In this document: positions 29,025 to 37,749 of the stretch, piece after piece
Layout of the letters: each line of letters begins with the position of its first letter
How positions within the stretch are numbered: position 1 is the stretch's first letter
Assembly (NCBI RefSeq): GCF_028994805.1
Contig: NZ_JAJQQP010000003.1
Location: 343,145-407,144 of the forward strand
Length of the DNA: 64,000 nt
Direction: 5' to 3'
Source of the DNA: Promicromonospora iranensis
GTDB lineage: Bacteria > Actinomycetota > Actinomycetes > Actinomycetales > Cellulomonadaceae
The notes under the pieces: generated by a model
Database searches by the model: none
Seen by the model: the letters and a program-made list of their open reading frames with translations, nothing else
Told to the model about the DNA's origin: nothing
Translations under genes and position numbers: made by a program

Positions 29025-29948
29025 TCAAGGCGCTGTGGCTGGTTCTCGCGACCTGCCAGGGTCCTTCGTGTGCTCGTTGCGGGCGCCGGACGGACGGGTG
29101 ACGAGTACCCCCGCCAGGCTGACCGCGAACCCGACCACCGTGAGCAGGGGGAGGCGCTCGCCGAACATGGCCCAGGCCCACGCCGCGGAGACCGCCGGCG
29201 TCAGGTACAGCCAGGTGCTCACTGCCACCGGACCCCGCGTGCGCAGCACGTACAGGTACATGCCGTAGCCGCCCAGGAACGCCAGCCCTACCAGCCACAC
29301 GACTGCCAGCCAGAACGACCGGTCGGCCGGGGGCGCCGCCTGTCCGCCCGCGAAGGCCACCACCGTGAAGAACGCCAGCGCGACGACACCCTGCACCGCC
29401 AGGGAGTCCAGCACGTCGTGCTCCTCGTCGGGCGCCGGCCACAGGTCGCCGAGCACGGCGGCGGCCGAGAGCGAGAGCATGCCCGCCAGCGCCCAGAGCG
29501 CTCCCTCGGAGCCCGTCCCCGCGACGGCGTCGGGTCCGACGGCGAGCGCCACCCCCACGAACCCGACGGCGAGGCCTGCTGCTTGGCGGCGTCCGCCCCG
29601 CTGCCCGAACCCGGACAGGACGACCGCGACCAGGGCGGGCTGCAGCGAGGCGAGCAGGGCGGCGGTCCCGGCCGGCAGCCCTGCCTCGACCGCGCGGAAG
29701 ACACCGTAGAGGTAACCGGCCTGGCCGAGGATGCCGAGGACCGCCTCGCGCCGCAGGTAGCGCTGTCCGTAGCGGCGGCGCAGCACCAGGACGATCAGGA
29801 GCATCAGCGGTGCGGCGACGACGTAGCGCCACAGGAGCGTGGTGATGGCTGGGGCGACCGGTGCCGCGAAGGTGGCGCCGACGAAGCCGGAGCTCCACAT
29901 CACCACGAGCAGCGCGGGGGCGAGGTGTCGGGGAAGGCTCGTTCGCAT
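29025..29948 (-). CDS. EamA/DMT family transporter
   Basis: 307 residues with ten hydrophobic helices in two EamA repeats; opening LLVVMWSSGFVGATF and a second repeat with LYLTPAVSAAWAWAMFGERL are typical of drug/metabolite exporters. The ATG at 29948 is chosen because the longer frame to 30077 has no membrane or family character and would overlap the divergent tetR. Likely controlled by the adjacent TetR protein. Substrate unknown. Confidence 0.9.
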   Translation of the reverse strand: MRTSLPRHLAPALLVVMWSSGFVGATFAAPVAPAITTLLWRYVVAAPLMLLIVLVLRRRYGQRYLRREAVLGILGQAGYLYGVFRAVEAGLPAGTAALLASLQPALVAVVLSGFGQRGGRRQAAGLAVGFVGVALAVGPDAVAGTGSEGALWALAGMLSLSAAAVLGDLWPAPDEEHDVLDSLAVQGVVALAFFTVVAFAGGQAAPPADRSFWLAVVWLVGLAFLGGYGMYLYVLRTRGPVAVSTWLYLTPAVSAAWAWAMFGERLPLLTVVGFAVSLAGVLVTRPSGARNEHTKDPGRSREPATAP

Positions 29949-29949
29949 G

Positions 29950-29986
29950 ACTGCGAGGCAACCACACAGGTCGGTATACTCGCAGT
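29950..29986. promoter_or_regulatory. Inverted repeat and -10 between EamA and TetR genes
   Basis: ACTGCGAG (29950-29957) and CTCGCAGT (29979-29986) flank 21 bases; TATACT (29975-29980) is a near-consensus -10 for tetR. The repeat is a candidate TetR operator covering both divergent promoters. Confidence 0.5.
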
Positions 29987-30021
29987 GCACCAGCGACCTC
30001 GGCCGGACGGGAAGGACCACC

Positions 30022-30612
30022 ATGCCGCGACGTAGCCCCAACCCCCACACGCCGGCCGGCGAGAAGGTCCTCGCCACGGCGAGCGAGCTGTTCTACGAGC
30101 GAGGGATCCGCGGCGTCGGGGTCGATCTGATCGCCGACCAGGCGGGGGTCACGAAGAAGACGCTCTACGACCGGTTCGGGTCGAAGGACGCGCTGGTCGC
30201 CGCCTACCTGACGCGCCGGCACGAGCGTTGGGAGGAGTGGTTCAGTGAACGGCTCGCTGCGCGCGCCGCCGCGGGGGCCGCGCCGGGTGTCGACCGGGTG
30301 CTGGCCGCGCTGGAGCTCGCGGAGGAGTGGGCGGCGGAGAACGAGCGGGGCTGCGCGTTCGTGAACGCCCACGCGGAGATCGGCGGGAGCGGGCACCCCG
30401 GCAACGCGGTGATCCTGGCCGACAAGCTGTACATGCTCGGTGTGTTCACCGGCCTGCTGCGCGACGCCGGGAACCCTGCCGCGGAGGAGCTGGGTGCGCA
30501 GCTCCACCTGCTGTACGAGGGCGCGATCGTCGCGCACACGACCCGGGCGCAGCCGGACGCGTTCGCCACGGCCCGGGCGGCGGCGCGGGCCGTGCTCGCG
30601 CCGTCCGCCTGA
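30022..30612 (+). CDS. TetR-family transcriptional regulator
   Basis: 196 residues with an N-terminal HTH (VLATASELFYERGIRGVGVDLIADQAGVTKKTLYDRFGSKDALV, residues about 15-58) and a variable ligand-binding C-terminal domain with GCAFVNAHAEIG, a segment common in a TetR subgroup next to transporters. GAAGGA precedes the ATG at 30022. Divergent from the EamA exporter, which is its likely target. Confidence 0.92.
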   Translation: MPRRSPNPHTPAGEKVLATASELFYERGIRGVGVDLIADQAGVTKKTLYDRFGSKDALVAAYLTRRHERWEEWFSERLAARAAAGAAPGVDRVLAALELAEEWAAENERGCAFVNAHAEIGGSGHPGNAVILADKLYMLGVFTGLLRDAGNPAAEELGAQLHLLYEGAIVAHTTRAQPDAFATARAAARAVLAPSA

Positions 30613-30679
30613 GCGACCCACCCGCGCTGTCCCGCGCCGTCGGTGGCCCGGTGCATGACCGGGTGGGCGACCCGGTGGA

Positions 30680-30685
30680 TACAGT
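30680..30685 (+). promoter_or_regulatory. -10 element for a leaderless acetamidase/formamidase transcript
   Basis: TACAGT, six bases (CACCCC), then GTG at 30692; no ribosome site. Confidence 0.6.
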
Positions 30686-30691
30686 CACCCC

Positions 30692-31819
30692 GTGCACCAG
30701 CAGACCATCCTCCAGCCCGGCAGCAACGTCCCTGACGCGGCCACCTACCTGCCGACCTCCGCCGGGACCGCCTACTGGGGCCGTCTGCCCTGCGGGGCGG
30801 ACCGCGCGGTGCTGTCGGTGGACCCCGGGCAGGAGGTGGTGATCGACACCCTGTCCCACGAGGGCATCCTCGAGGACCAGGGCGGGGACCCGCTCGCGTA
30901 CTTCGCGCAGCACGGCGTCGCCGGGGACGCCGTGCTGGCCGACGCCGTCGAGCTGGCCACCGCCCGCCGCTCCCTCCTGGGCGACCGCAGGCCGGGCCTG
31001 CCGGGTGTGGTCGGCGCGCACGGGGGCCATGTCGTGACCGGGCCGATCGAGGTCCGCGGCGCCCGGCCCGGCGACCTCCTCGCGATCCGGGTGCTGTCCA
31101 CCGAGCCCCGCGTCCCCTACGGCGTCATCTCCAACCGGCACGGTCGCGGCGCGCTGCCGGACGAGTACCCGGCCCGTCGCGCGGCCGCCGTGAGCGTCTT
31201 CGCTGAGGTGGACTCCTGGGCCGACGGCGCAGGCCGCGGCAGCCTGCCGCTCTTCGAGGGGTCGGACCGGACCGTGCGCTTCGACCTGCACCCGTTCCTC
31301 GGCATCATGGGCGTCGCCGCGGCGGGGGACGAGCGACCGCACTCGGTGCCGCCCGGTCCGTTCGGCGGCAACATCGACATCAACCTCCTGGGCGCCGGGT
31401 CCACGCTCTACCTCCCGGTGCAGGTCGCGGGTGCGCTCGCCTACGTGGGCGACCCGCACTTCGCGCAGGGCGACGGCGAGGTGGCGCTCACCGCCTTCGA
31501 GGCGTCGCTGCGGGCGGGGCTGCGGTTCGACGTCATCCCGGCGTCGGACGCCGTCGCGACGTTCGGGAGGCTGGTCGGGCCGCTCGCCGAGACCGCCGAG
31601 TTCCTGGTCCCGACCGGCCTCGACCGCGACCTCGACGTCGCCGTGCAGAACTGCGTGAGGGCCGCGATCGCGCTGCTGGAGGTCCGGTACGGGATGTCGC
31701 CGGCACACGCCTACGCGTACCTGTCGGCAGCGACGGACTTCGACATCTCGCAGGTGGTGGACGTGGTCAAGGGCGTGCACGCGAGGATTCGCAAGGCCGA
31801 CTTCGCCGCACCGGGATAA
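30692..31819 (+). CDS. Acetamidase/formamidase family amidohydrolase
   Basis: 375 residues of the FmdA/AmdA fold: DTLSHEGIL near residue 55, GGNIDINLLGAGSTLYLPV (residues about 230-250) and GDPHFAQGDGEV, conserved zinc/active-site segments of this family. It hydrolyses short amides such as formamide or acetamide to acid plus ammonia. Next to another amidase and close to the purine-degrading island, it may feed nitrogen scavenging; that link is inference. Confidence 0.88.
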   Translation: MHQQTILQPGSNVPDAATYLPTSAGTAYWGRLPCGADRAVLSVDPGQEVVIDTLSHEGILEDQGGDPLAYFAQHGVAGDAVLADAVELATARRSLLGDRRPGLPGVVGAHGGHVVTGPIEVRGARPGDLLAIRVLSTEPRVPYGVISNRHGRGALPDEYPARRAAAVSVFAEVDSWADGAGRGSLPLFEGSDRTVRFDLHPFLGIMGVAAAGDERPHSVPPGPFGGNIDINLLGAGSTLYLPVQVAGALAYVGDPHFAQGDGEVALTAFEASLRAGLRFDVIPASDAVATFGRLVGPLAETAEFLVPTGLDRDLDVAVQNCVRAAIALLEVRYGMSPAHAYAYLSAATDFDISQVVDVVKGVHARIRKADFAAPG

Positions 31820-31867
31820 CCGGCGCCCGCTTGCTGTCGGTCGGCGGTCCCTGCCCGGGCGGGCTGG

Positions 31868-31873
31868 CAGCAT
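31868..31873 (+). promoter_or_regulatory. Possible -10 element for the amidase gene
   Basis: CAGCAT, six bases, then ATG at 31880. The match is weaker than for its neighbours, as the first T is replaced by C. Confidence 0.4.
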
Positions 31874-31879
31874 GTGCGG

Positions 31880-33061
31880 ATGACCTTCGACCCCAGCGTC
31901 TGGCGTGTCCGACCCGAGCCCGGCCCGCTGACGGCGCCGACCGGCTCCGGCGTGCTCGACGGAGAGACCGTGGCCGTCAAGGACCTGTTCGCCGTCGCCG
32001 GGCAGCGGGTCGGCGCGGGAAACCCGGCCTGGCTCGCGGGGGCGGCCGTCGCCGAGGAGCACGCCGTCGCGGTCGCGCGGCTGCTGGACGCCGGGGCCGC
32101 GCTCGCCGGGATCGCGCGGACCGAGGAGTTCGCCTACTCGCTGACCGGCGCGAACGCCCACTACGGCACCCCGCCCAACCCGCGGGCAGCCGGGCGCATC
32201 AGCGGCGGTTCGACGTCGGGCCCGGCGACGGCGGTGACCGCCGGCCAGGCCGGCATCGCTCTCGGGACCGACACCGGCGGCTCGATCCGGGTGCCCGCCG
32301 CCTATCAGGGGCTGTGGGGCATCCGCCCGACGTACGGCGCGGTGCCGGCCGGCGGGCTGCTGCCGCTCGCGCCCTCGTTCGACGCGGTCGGCTGGCTCAC
32401 CCGCGACGCCGCGACGCTGGTCCGGGTGGGTGACGTGCTCCTCCCGGCCGACTCGGCCGCACTGCCGGACCCGACACCCCTCGTGCTGAGCGACGCCCTG
32501 CTCGCCCTGGCCGCGCCCGAGGTGCGCTCCGCCGTCGGGCGCCTCGGGCGGGACGCCGGGGCCGAACCGGTCGACTGGGTGCCCGAGCCGACATGGCTCG
32601 CGGCCTTCCAGACCCTCCAGGCCGCTGAGGCCTGGGCGGTGCACGGGACGTGGCTCACCGGCCGGATGGACACGCTCGGACCGGCGGTACGCGGGCGGTT
32701 CGAGCGGGCGCGCGCCGTCGGTGCGGCGGACGCGGAGGCGGCGCGGGCCGCCGTCGACCAGGCCAGGGAGCAGATCCGGGAGCGGCTGGGGGAGCGGGTG
32801 CTCGTGCTGCCGTCGACGGCGACCGTCGCACCCCGACCCGAGGAGGCCGAGGCGGCGCGCGAGGCGACCATGCTGCTGACGTGCCTCGCGGGGATCGGCG
32901 GGCTGCCGGCGGTGTCGGTGCCGGTCACCACCGCGTCCGGACTCCCCGCGGGCGCGTCCCTCGTGGGGCCGGCCGGCTCGGACCGGGCACTGCTGGAGCT
33001 GGCTGCAACGACCAGCGTGCGAGTGGTCCCGAACGGCGTGACGGTGGAGAACACGGCATGA
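31880..33061 (+). CDS. Amidase-signature family hydrolase
   Basis: About 393 residues. The Ser-cisSer-Lys triad is visible: Lys in VAVKDLFAVAG, cis-Ser in GGSTSGPATAV and the nucleophile Ser in LGTDTGGSIRVPA, followed by YQGLWGIRPTYG. The shorter C-terminus resembles small amidases and AtzF/allophanate hydrolase-like domains rather than GatA. Substrate unknown; allophanate or a ureide-derived amide would fit the neighbouring purine island. A GTG two codons earlier is an alternative start. Confidence 0.85.
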   Translation: MTFDPSVWRVRPEPGPLTAPTGSGVLDGETVAVKDLFAVAGQRVGAGNPAWLAGAAVAEEHAVAVARLLDAGAALAGIARTEEFAYSLTGANAHYGTPPNPRAAGRISGGSTSGPATAVTAGQAGIALGTDTGGSIRVPAAYQGLWGIRPTYGAVPAGGLLPLAPSFDAVGWLTRDAATLVRVGDVLLPADSAALPDPTPLVLSDALLALAAPEVRSAVGRLGRDAGAEPVDWVPEPTWLAAFQTLQAAEAWAVHGTWLTGRMDTLGPAVRGRFERARAVGAADAEAARAAVDQAREQIRERLGERVLVLPSTATVAPRPEEAEAAREATMLLTCLAGIGGLPAVSVPVTTASGLPAGASLVGPAGSDRALLELAATTSVRVVPNGVTVENTA

Positions 33062-33080
33062 CATGGACGGGAGAAGCATC

Positions 33081-33545
33081 ATGGCCCACTCCACAGCACC
33101 TCGGATCGCCCGCGGCCCCCACCAGTGGCTCGCCCTCATCGTCGGGGTCGTCTACCTGCTGGTCGGCGCCGTCGGTTTCGCGGTGACCGGCTTCAGCGGC
33201 TTCATGGAGCACGACCACACCCAGACCCTCCTGGGCTTCGCCATCAACCCGCTGCACAACATCGTGCACCTGGTGATCGGAATCCTGGGTGTCTGCCTCT
33301 GGCCCACGTCCGGCGGCGCCCGCACCTTCGGCGTGCTCCTGCTGATCGGCTACGGCGCCGCCTTCGTCTACGGGCTGTTCGCCGTCGACAACCCGGACAT
33401 CAACTACCTGAACATCAACGAGGCCGACAACTGGCTCCACCTCGGCAGCGCCGTGGTCGGCCTGCTGATCGCGGTATGGCCCCACCGTCGGCACGTGGTG
33501 GAGCAGCCCGGCACCTCGGAGACCCTGCCGCGCGACGTGAGGTGA
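33081..33545 (+). CDS. DUF4383 family membrane protein
   Basis: About 154 residues, four membrane helices, with HQWLALIVGVVYLLVGAVGF, NPLHNIVHLVIGILG and NWLHLGSAVVGLL, the conserved histidine-bearing helices of DUF4383. The ATG at 33081 has GGAGAAG at good spacing; ATG 33063 would overlap that site. Function unknown. Confidence 0.88.
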   Translation: MAHSTAPRIARGPHQWLALIVGVVYLLVGAVGFAVTGFSGFMEHDHTQTLLGFAINPLHNIVHLVIGILGVCLWPTSGGARTFGVLLLIGYGAAFVYGLFAVDNPDINYLNINEADNWLHLGSAVVGLLIAVWPHRRHVVEQPGTSETLPRDVR

Positions 33546-33558
33546 GCGCGCGACACCT

Positions 33559-33602
33559 GGCCGGGCGGGCACCGGTGCACCAGCGCCAACGCCCGCCCGG
33601 CC
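33559..33602. terminator. GC-rich hairpin before the phosphoesterase promoter
   Basis: GGCCGGGCGGGC (33559-33570) pairs perfectly with GCCCGCCCGGCC (33591-33602). It lies 13 bases after the DUF4383 stop and 3 bases before the next -10 element, so it probably terminates the upstream transcript. Confidence 0.65.
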
Positions 33603-33604
33603 GC

Positions 33605-33610
33605 TAGCCT
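33605..33610 (+). promoter_or_regulatory. -10 element for a leaderless phosphoesterase transcript
   Basis: TAGCCT, six bases (GCCCGG), ATG at 33617. Confidence 0.65.
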
Positions 33611-33616
33611 GCCCGG

Positions 33617-34384
33617 ATGACGCGCATCGCTGTCCTCTCCGACGTCCACGGCAACACCCCGGCGCTCGCGGCGGTCCTGGCCGCCATCGACGCCGAGGGG
33701 GCCGACCTCGTGCTGAACCTGGGCGACATCGTCTCCGGCGCCGTCGACCCCCGCGGCACCCTGGACCTGCTCGCGACCCGGCCGGACATCGTCACCGTCC
33801 GCGGCAACCACGAGCGGCAGGTGCTGGCACGACCGTCCGACGAGCTGGGCGGCGTCGACCGGATCGCCGCCGGCGTCCTGACCGAGGCTGACCGCGCGTG
33901 GCTCGGCTCGCTCCCGCTCACCGCCGAGCCGGTCCCCGGGGTGCTGGCCTTCCACGCGGTGCCCGACCATGACGCCACCTACCTCACCCAGACCGTCGTC
34001 GGGCCGACGGCGGAGCACCCGGACGGCGTGCGCGAGGCGGCCGCCGACGAGCTCGTCGAGCGTCTGGGGGCCGCCTACGGCGCGCACGCCCTGTACCTGT
34101 GCGGGCACACGCACCAGGCCCGGACCCGGCGGCTCCCGGACGGGTCGCTGCTGGTCAACCCTGGCAGCGTGGGCTGGCCCGCCTACGCCGACGACGCCCC
34201 GCGCCCGCACCGGGTCGAGGTCGGAGCGCCGGAGGCCCGGTACGCGATCGTGTCGGACACGGCGGACGGCTGGGCGGCCCGGCTCCTCGCCGTCCCGTAC
34301 GACCACGAGGCGGCCGCTGCCTCGGCGGAGCGGCTGGGCCGCCCGGACATCGCCCACATGCTGCGGACGGGCCGGCTGGCCTGA
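33617..34384 (+). CDS. Metallophosphoesterase (YfcE/MJ0936-like)
   Basis: 255 residues with the calcineurin-like metal motifs in order: LSDVHGN (DxH), LGDIVSGA (GDxx), RGNHER (GNHE), CGHTHQAR (GHxH). The NPGSVG motif after the last His places it in the YfcE-type phosphodiesterases. Monocistronic and leaderless. Substrate unknown; cyclic phosphodiesters are the usual test substrates. Confidence 0.9.
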   Translation: MTRIAVLSDVHGNTPALAAVLAAIDAEGADLVLNLGDIVSGAVDPRGTLDLLATRPDIVTVRGNHERQVLARPSDELGGVDRIAAGVLTEADRAWLGSLPLTAEPVPGVLAFHAVPDHDATYLTQTVVGPTAEHPDGVREAAADELVERLGAAYGAHALYLCGHTHQARTRRLPDGSLLVNPGSVGWPAYADDAPRPHRVEVGAPEARYAIVSDTADGWAARLLAVPYDHEAAAASAERLGRPDIAHMLRTGRLA

Positions 34385-34431
34385 CGGCCGAGACCTGTCC
34401 GAGACGAAGACCGGGCCAGGTTTTACGCGTC

Positions 34432-34475
34432 TGAAACGCATGTCTCACCGCGGACGACACTTTGAAACTAAGTTT
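34432..34475 (+). promoter_or_regulatory. Candidate operator region of the purine catabolic operon
   Basis: Two GAAAC-containing dyads stand before uraD: TGAAACGCATGTCTCA (34432-34447) and the palindrome AAACTAAGTTT (34465-34475). TAAGTT (34469-34474) could be the -10 for a leaderless GTG at 34482. RpiR-type regulators often bind TGAAA/TTTCA dyads, and one is encoded in the operon. Confidence 0.45.
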
Positions 34476-34481
34476 GTCCCC

Positions 34482-34997
34482 GTGGACCTCGCGACCTTCA
34501 ACGCCCTGCCTCCGGCCGACGCCGCTGCGGCTGTCCGCCCGTGCGCCGACATCGGCCCCTGGGTCGACGACGTCGTGGCCGGCCGTCCCTACCGGTGCCG
34601 TGACTCGCTCCTGCTGCGGGCCATGCGGGCCGCCGCCGACTGGACGTCCGCCGACGTCGACGCCGCGCTCGCGCACCATCCCCGCATCGGCGAGCGCGCG
34701 TCCGGCGACAGCGCCGAGGCGCGGCTGTCCCGCACCGAGCAGCCGACGGCGGCCGAGGCGACCGCTGCCCGGATCGCTGACGGCAACGCCGCCTACGAGG
34801 CCGAGTTCGGCCGGATCTTCCTGGTCCGGGCCGCCGGGCGGACGGCGGAGGACATCCTCGCCAACCTGAGCGAGCGCCTCGCCAACGCCCCGGCCACCGA
34901 GGCCCTGGTGACCGCCGAGCAGCTGCGTCAGATCGCGCTCCTGCGCCTGGAGACGGTCGTCGAGGAGTCGGCGGCGCCTGCGGAGGTGACGCCATGA
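34482..34997 (+). CDS. OHCU decarboxylase
   Basis: 2-oxo-4-hydroxy-4-carboxy-5-ureidoimidazoline decarboxylase, third enzyme of urate breakdown, giving S-allantoin. About 171 residues with HHPRIGERAS (catalytic His) and the EAEFGRIFLVRAAGRTAEDILA segment. GTG 34482 is preferred for family length and the -10 seven bases upstream; ATG 34440 is an alternative adding 14 residues. The stop overlaps the uraH start. First gene of the purine island. Confidence 0.9.
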   Translation: MDLATFNALPPADAAAAVRPCADIGPWVDDVVAGRPYRCRDSLLLRAMRAAADWTSADVDAALAHHPRIGERASGDSAEARLSRTEQPTAAEATAARIADGNAAYEAEFGRIFLVRAAGRTAEDILANLSERLANAPATEALVTAEQLRQIALLRLETVVEESAAPAEVTP

Positions 34998-35305
34998 GCA
35001 CCGCGTCGACCCATGTGCTCGACGCCGCGCGCGGCCTCCCCGCCGCGGGGCTGGCGGTCACCCTGGTCTCGACGGGCTCGGCCCCCGAGCGGCACGCCGT
35101 GACCGATGCCGACGGCCGCATCAGCTGGGGCGAGGTCACGCCCGGCCGGCACGTCCTGGCCTTCGCCACCGGTGACTGGTTCGGGGAACAGGACCGGGAG
35201 ACGTTCTTCGGCCAGGTGGTGCTCGACGTCGTGCTCGGACCCGACCACACCCATGTCGCCCTGCTGCTGAGCCCGTTCGCCTACACGACCTACCGGGGGA
35301 GCTGA
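34994..35305 (+). CDS. uraH: 5-hydroxyisourate hydrolase
   Basis: Transthyretin-like enzyme that converts 5-hydroxyisourate to OHCU. 103 residues, with STHVLDAARGLPAAGLAV at the N-terminus and the diagnostic C-terminal YTTYRGS. ATGA overlap with the decarboxylase stop; the uricase start follows its own stop. The LVSTGSAPE loop is encoded by a TCGACGGGCTCGG motif (35067-35080) that matches a dispersed repeat in this window. Confidence 0.95.
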   Translation: MSTASTHVLDAARGLPAAGLAVTLVSTGSAPERHAVTDADGRISWGEVTPGRHVLAFATGDWFGEQDRETFFGQVVLDVVLGPDHTHVALLLSPFAYTTYRGS

Positions 35306-36211
35306 ATGTCGATAGTCCTGGGACCCAACCAGTACGGCAAGGCGGAGGTGCGGCTGGTGCGCGTCGACCGTGACACCGCACGGCACCGCATCACCGACCT
35401 CGGCGTCACCTCGCTGCTCCGCGGAGACTTCGGGGCCACGCACGAGTCCGGGGACAACACGGGCGTCATCGCCACGGACACCCAGAAGAACACGATGCAC
35501 GCGTTCGCGCGGGACGGCGTCGGCTCGCCGGAGACGTTCCTGCTGCGGCTGGCGCGGCACTTCCTGGCGGCGCCGCAGGTCACCGGCGGACGCTGGCTGG
35601 CCGAGCAGCACGGCTGGGAGCGCATAGCGGTCGGCGACGTCGGCCACGACCACGCGTTCGTGCGGGGCGCCGCCGAACGGCGCACCGCGCTGGTGCATGC
35701 GGACGACGCCGGCCTGACCGTGCTCGCGGGGCTGCGCGACGTCACGGTGCTGAAGTCGACCGGTTCGGAGTTCTCCGGGTTCGTGCGCGACCGGTACACG
35801 ACGCTGCCCGAGACCGACGACCGTGTCCTCGCGACCGACGTCAGCGCCTGGTGGCGGTACGAGACGTCGTTCACCGAGGCAGCCGGCCCGGCCGAGTACG
35901 ACGCCCGGTTCGCGGCCGTCCGCTCGATCCTGCTGAAGACGTTCGCCGAGCTCCATTCCCTCGCGCTGCAGCAGACGGTCTTCGCGATGGGCCGGGCGGT
36001 GCTGGAGGCGTACCCGGACATCGCCGAGATCCGGCTGTCGTGCCCGAACAACCACCACTTCCTCGTCGACCTGGAGCCGTTCGGCCTGGACAACCCCGGC
36101 GAGGTGTTCTTCGCCGCGGACCGGCCGTACGGGTTGATCGAGGCCGCGGTCCAGCGGTCCGAGCGCGCCGGGGAGCATCCCGTGTGGGCGACCATCGGAG
36201 GGTTCGTATGA
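35306..36211 (+). CDS. Urate oxidase (uricase)
   Basis: Cofactor-free oxidation of urate to 5-hydroxyisourate. 301 residues, two T-fold domains. The active-site Thr and Lys motif ATDTQKNTMHAFA is near residue 57-69; the second domain contains SEFSGFVRDRYTTL and IRLSCPNNHHFLVDL. Length fits bacterial uricases. The ATG follows the uraH stop directly and the stop overlaps the allantoinase ATG. Confidence 0.96.
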   Translation: MSIVLGPNQYGKAEVRLVRVDRDTARHRITDLGVTSLLRGDFGATHESGDNTGVIATDTQKNTMHAFARDGVGSPETFLLRLARHFLAAPQVTGGRWLAEQHGWERIAVGDVGHDHAFVRGAAERRTALVHADDAGLTVLAGLRDVTVLKSTGSEFSGFVRDRYTTLPETDDRVLATDVSAWWRYETSFTEAAGPAEYDARFAAVRSILLKTFAELHSLALQQTVFAMGRAVLEAYPDIAEIRLSCPNNHHFLVDLEPFGLDNPGEVFFAADRPYGLIEAAVQRSERAGEHPVWATIGGFV

Positions 36212-37749
36212 CCGACCGGCTGATCGGGTCCGAGCGGGTGCTGGTCGAGGGGGAGCTGCGCCCGGCGGTCGTGCGCACCGAGGGCGACCGGATCGCCCAG
36301 GTGTGGTGGGGCACCTCCGACCCCGACAGGGTCACGGCGCAGGACGACGGGATGCTCGGCGCCCCGCCCGCGCGGTCGGCGGCGGTGTGGAACCTGGGCG
36401 ACCGCATCGTCCTGCCCGGGGGCGTCGACACCCACGTGCACGTCAACGAGCCGGGCCGGACCCACTGGGAGGGGTTCACGGCCGCGGCGCGCGCAGCGGC
36501 GTACGGCGGTGTGACGACCATCGTGGACATGCCGCTCAACTCCATCCCGCCCACCACCAGCGTCGAGGCGTTGCGGATCAAGCAGGCGGCGGCGCGGGCG
36601 GCGTCGGCCCGGCTGCCCGAGGATGCGGACCGGGAGTGGGGCCGCCTGCCGGTCGACGTCGCTTTCTGGGGTGGTGCCGTGCCCGGCAACGCCGACGACC
36701 TGGAGCCGCTCTGGGAGGCGGGCGTGCTCGGCTTCAAGTGCTTCCTGGCCGACTCCGGCGTCCCCGAGTTCCCGCCGCTCGACCCGGAGGAGCTGGTGGT
36801 GGTGATGGACCGCCTCGTCCGGTTCGACGGGCTGCTCGCGGTGCACGCCGAGGACCCGGCGGTCCTCGCCGCGGCCCCGCGCAGGCCGTCGCGCGCGTAC
36901 GCGGACTTCCTGCTGTCCCGCCCCGACGAGGCCGAGACGGCGGCGGTGCGCACCGTGCTCGACGCCGTCCGCGAGACCGGTGCGCGCACGCACGTGCTGC
37001 ACGTGTCCTCGGCGAAGGTGCTCGACCTGCTCGCGGAGGCGAAGGCGGAGGGCCTGCCCGTCACCGCCGAGACGTGCCACCACTACCTGGTGCTCGCCGC
37101 CGAGGACGTGCCCGACGGGGACGCCGCCTACAAGTGCTGCCCGCCGATCCGTGACCGCGGCAACCAGGACGCCCTGTGGGACGGTCTGCGCGACGGGATC
37201 CTGGACTGCGTGGTCAGCGACCACTCGCCGTCGTCGGTGGCGGAGAAGGTCCTCGGCGGCCAGGTCGGCGAGACCGATCTGCAGGCGGCCTGGGGTGGTA
37301 TCTCCGGCCTCCAGACAGGCTTTGTCGCCCTGGCCGACGCCGCCCGCTGGCGCGGCGTGCCGTTGTCCGAGGTGTCCCGCTGGACGTCGACGAACACCGC
37401 CGCCCTGGTAGGTCTGGATCGCGGCGACCGCCCCAAGGGCGTCATCGCCGAGGGCGCGGCGGCGGACCTGGTGGTCTACGAGCCCGACAGCGTCGCGACC
37501 ATCGACGCCGCGCAGCTCGCGCACCGGAATCCGGTCAGTGCCTATCACGGCCTGACCGTCACGGGAGCGGTGACCTTCACGGTGGTCGGCGGGCAGGCCG
37601 TGCTGCACGCGTTCTCCGAGGGTGTCGTGCACGGCCAGCTCGACGGCGGCACCTGGCGGCCCGCCAACGACGTCGAGCACATCCGCGGCGACGGCCGCCT
37701 GATCGCCCGCCCCGGTAGCGCCGCGGCCCAGGCCAGGAGGCCCGCATGA
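36208..37749 (+). CDS. allB: Allantoinase
   Basis: Amidohydrolase opening the hydantoin ring of allantoin to allantoate. 513 residues, longer than the usual 450-460 because of a stretch at about 30-60 and a C-terminal tail. Metal site: GGVDTHVHVNEPGRTHWEGF, carbamylated-Lys segment GFKCFL, and CHHYL, VVSDHSPS. ATGA overlaps on both sides. Phenylhydantoinase is the main alternative, but the uric acid context favours allantoinase. Confidence 0.94.
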   Translation: MTDRLIGSERVLVEGELRPAVVRTEGDRIAQVWWGTSDPDRVTAQDDGMLGAPPARSAAVWNLGDRIVLPGGVDTHVHVNEPGRTHWEGFTAAARAAAYGGVTTIVDMPLNSIPPTTSVEALRIKQAAARAASARLPEDADREWGRLPVDVAFWGGAVPGNADDLEPLWEAGVLGFKCFLADSGVPEFPPLDPEELVVVMDRLVRFDGLLAVHAEDPAVLAAAPRRPSRAYADFLLSRPDEAETAAVRTVLDAVRETGARTHVLHVSSAKVLDLLAEAKAEGLPVTAETCHHYLVLAAEDVPDGDAAYKCCPPIRDRGNQDALWDGLRDGILDCVVSDHSPSSVAEKVLGGQVGETDLQAAWGGISGLQTGFVALADAARWRGVPLSEVSRWTSTNTAALVGLDRGDRPKGVIAEGAAADLVVYEPDSVATIDAAQLAHRNPVSAYHGLTVTGAVTFTVVGGQAVLHAFSEGVVHGQLDGGTWRPANDVEHIRGDGRLIARPGSAAAQARRPA

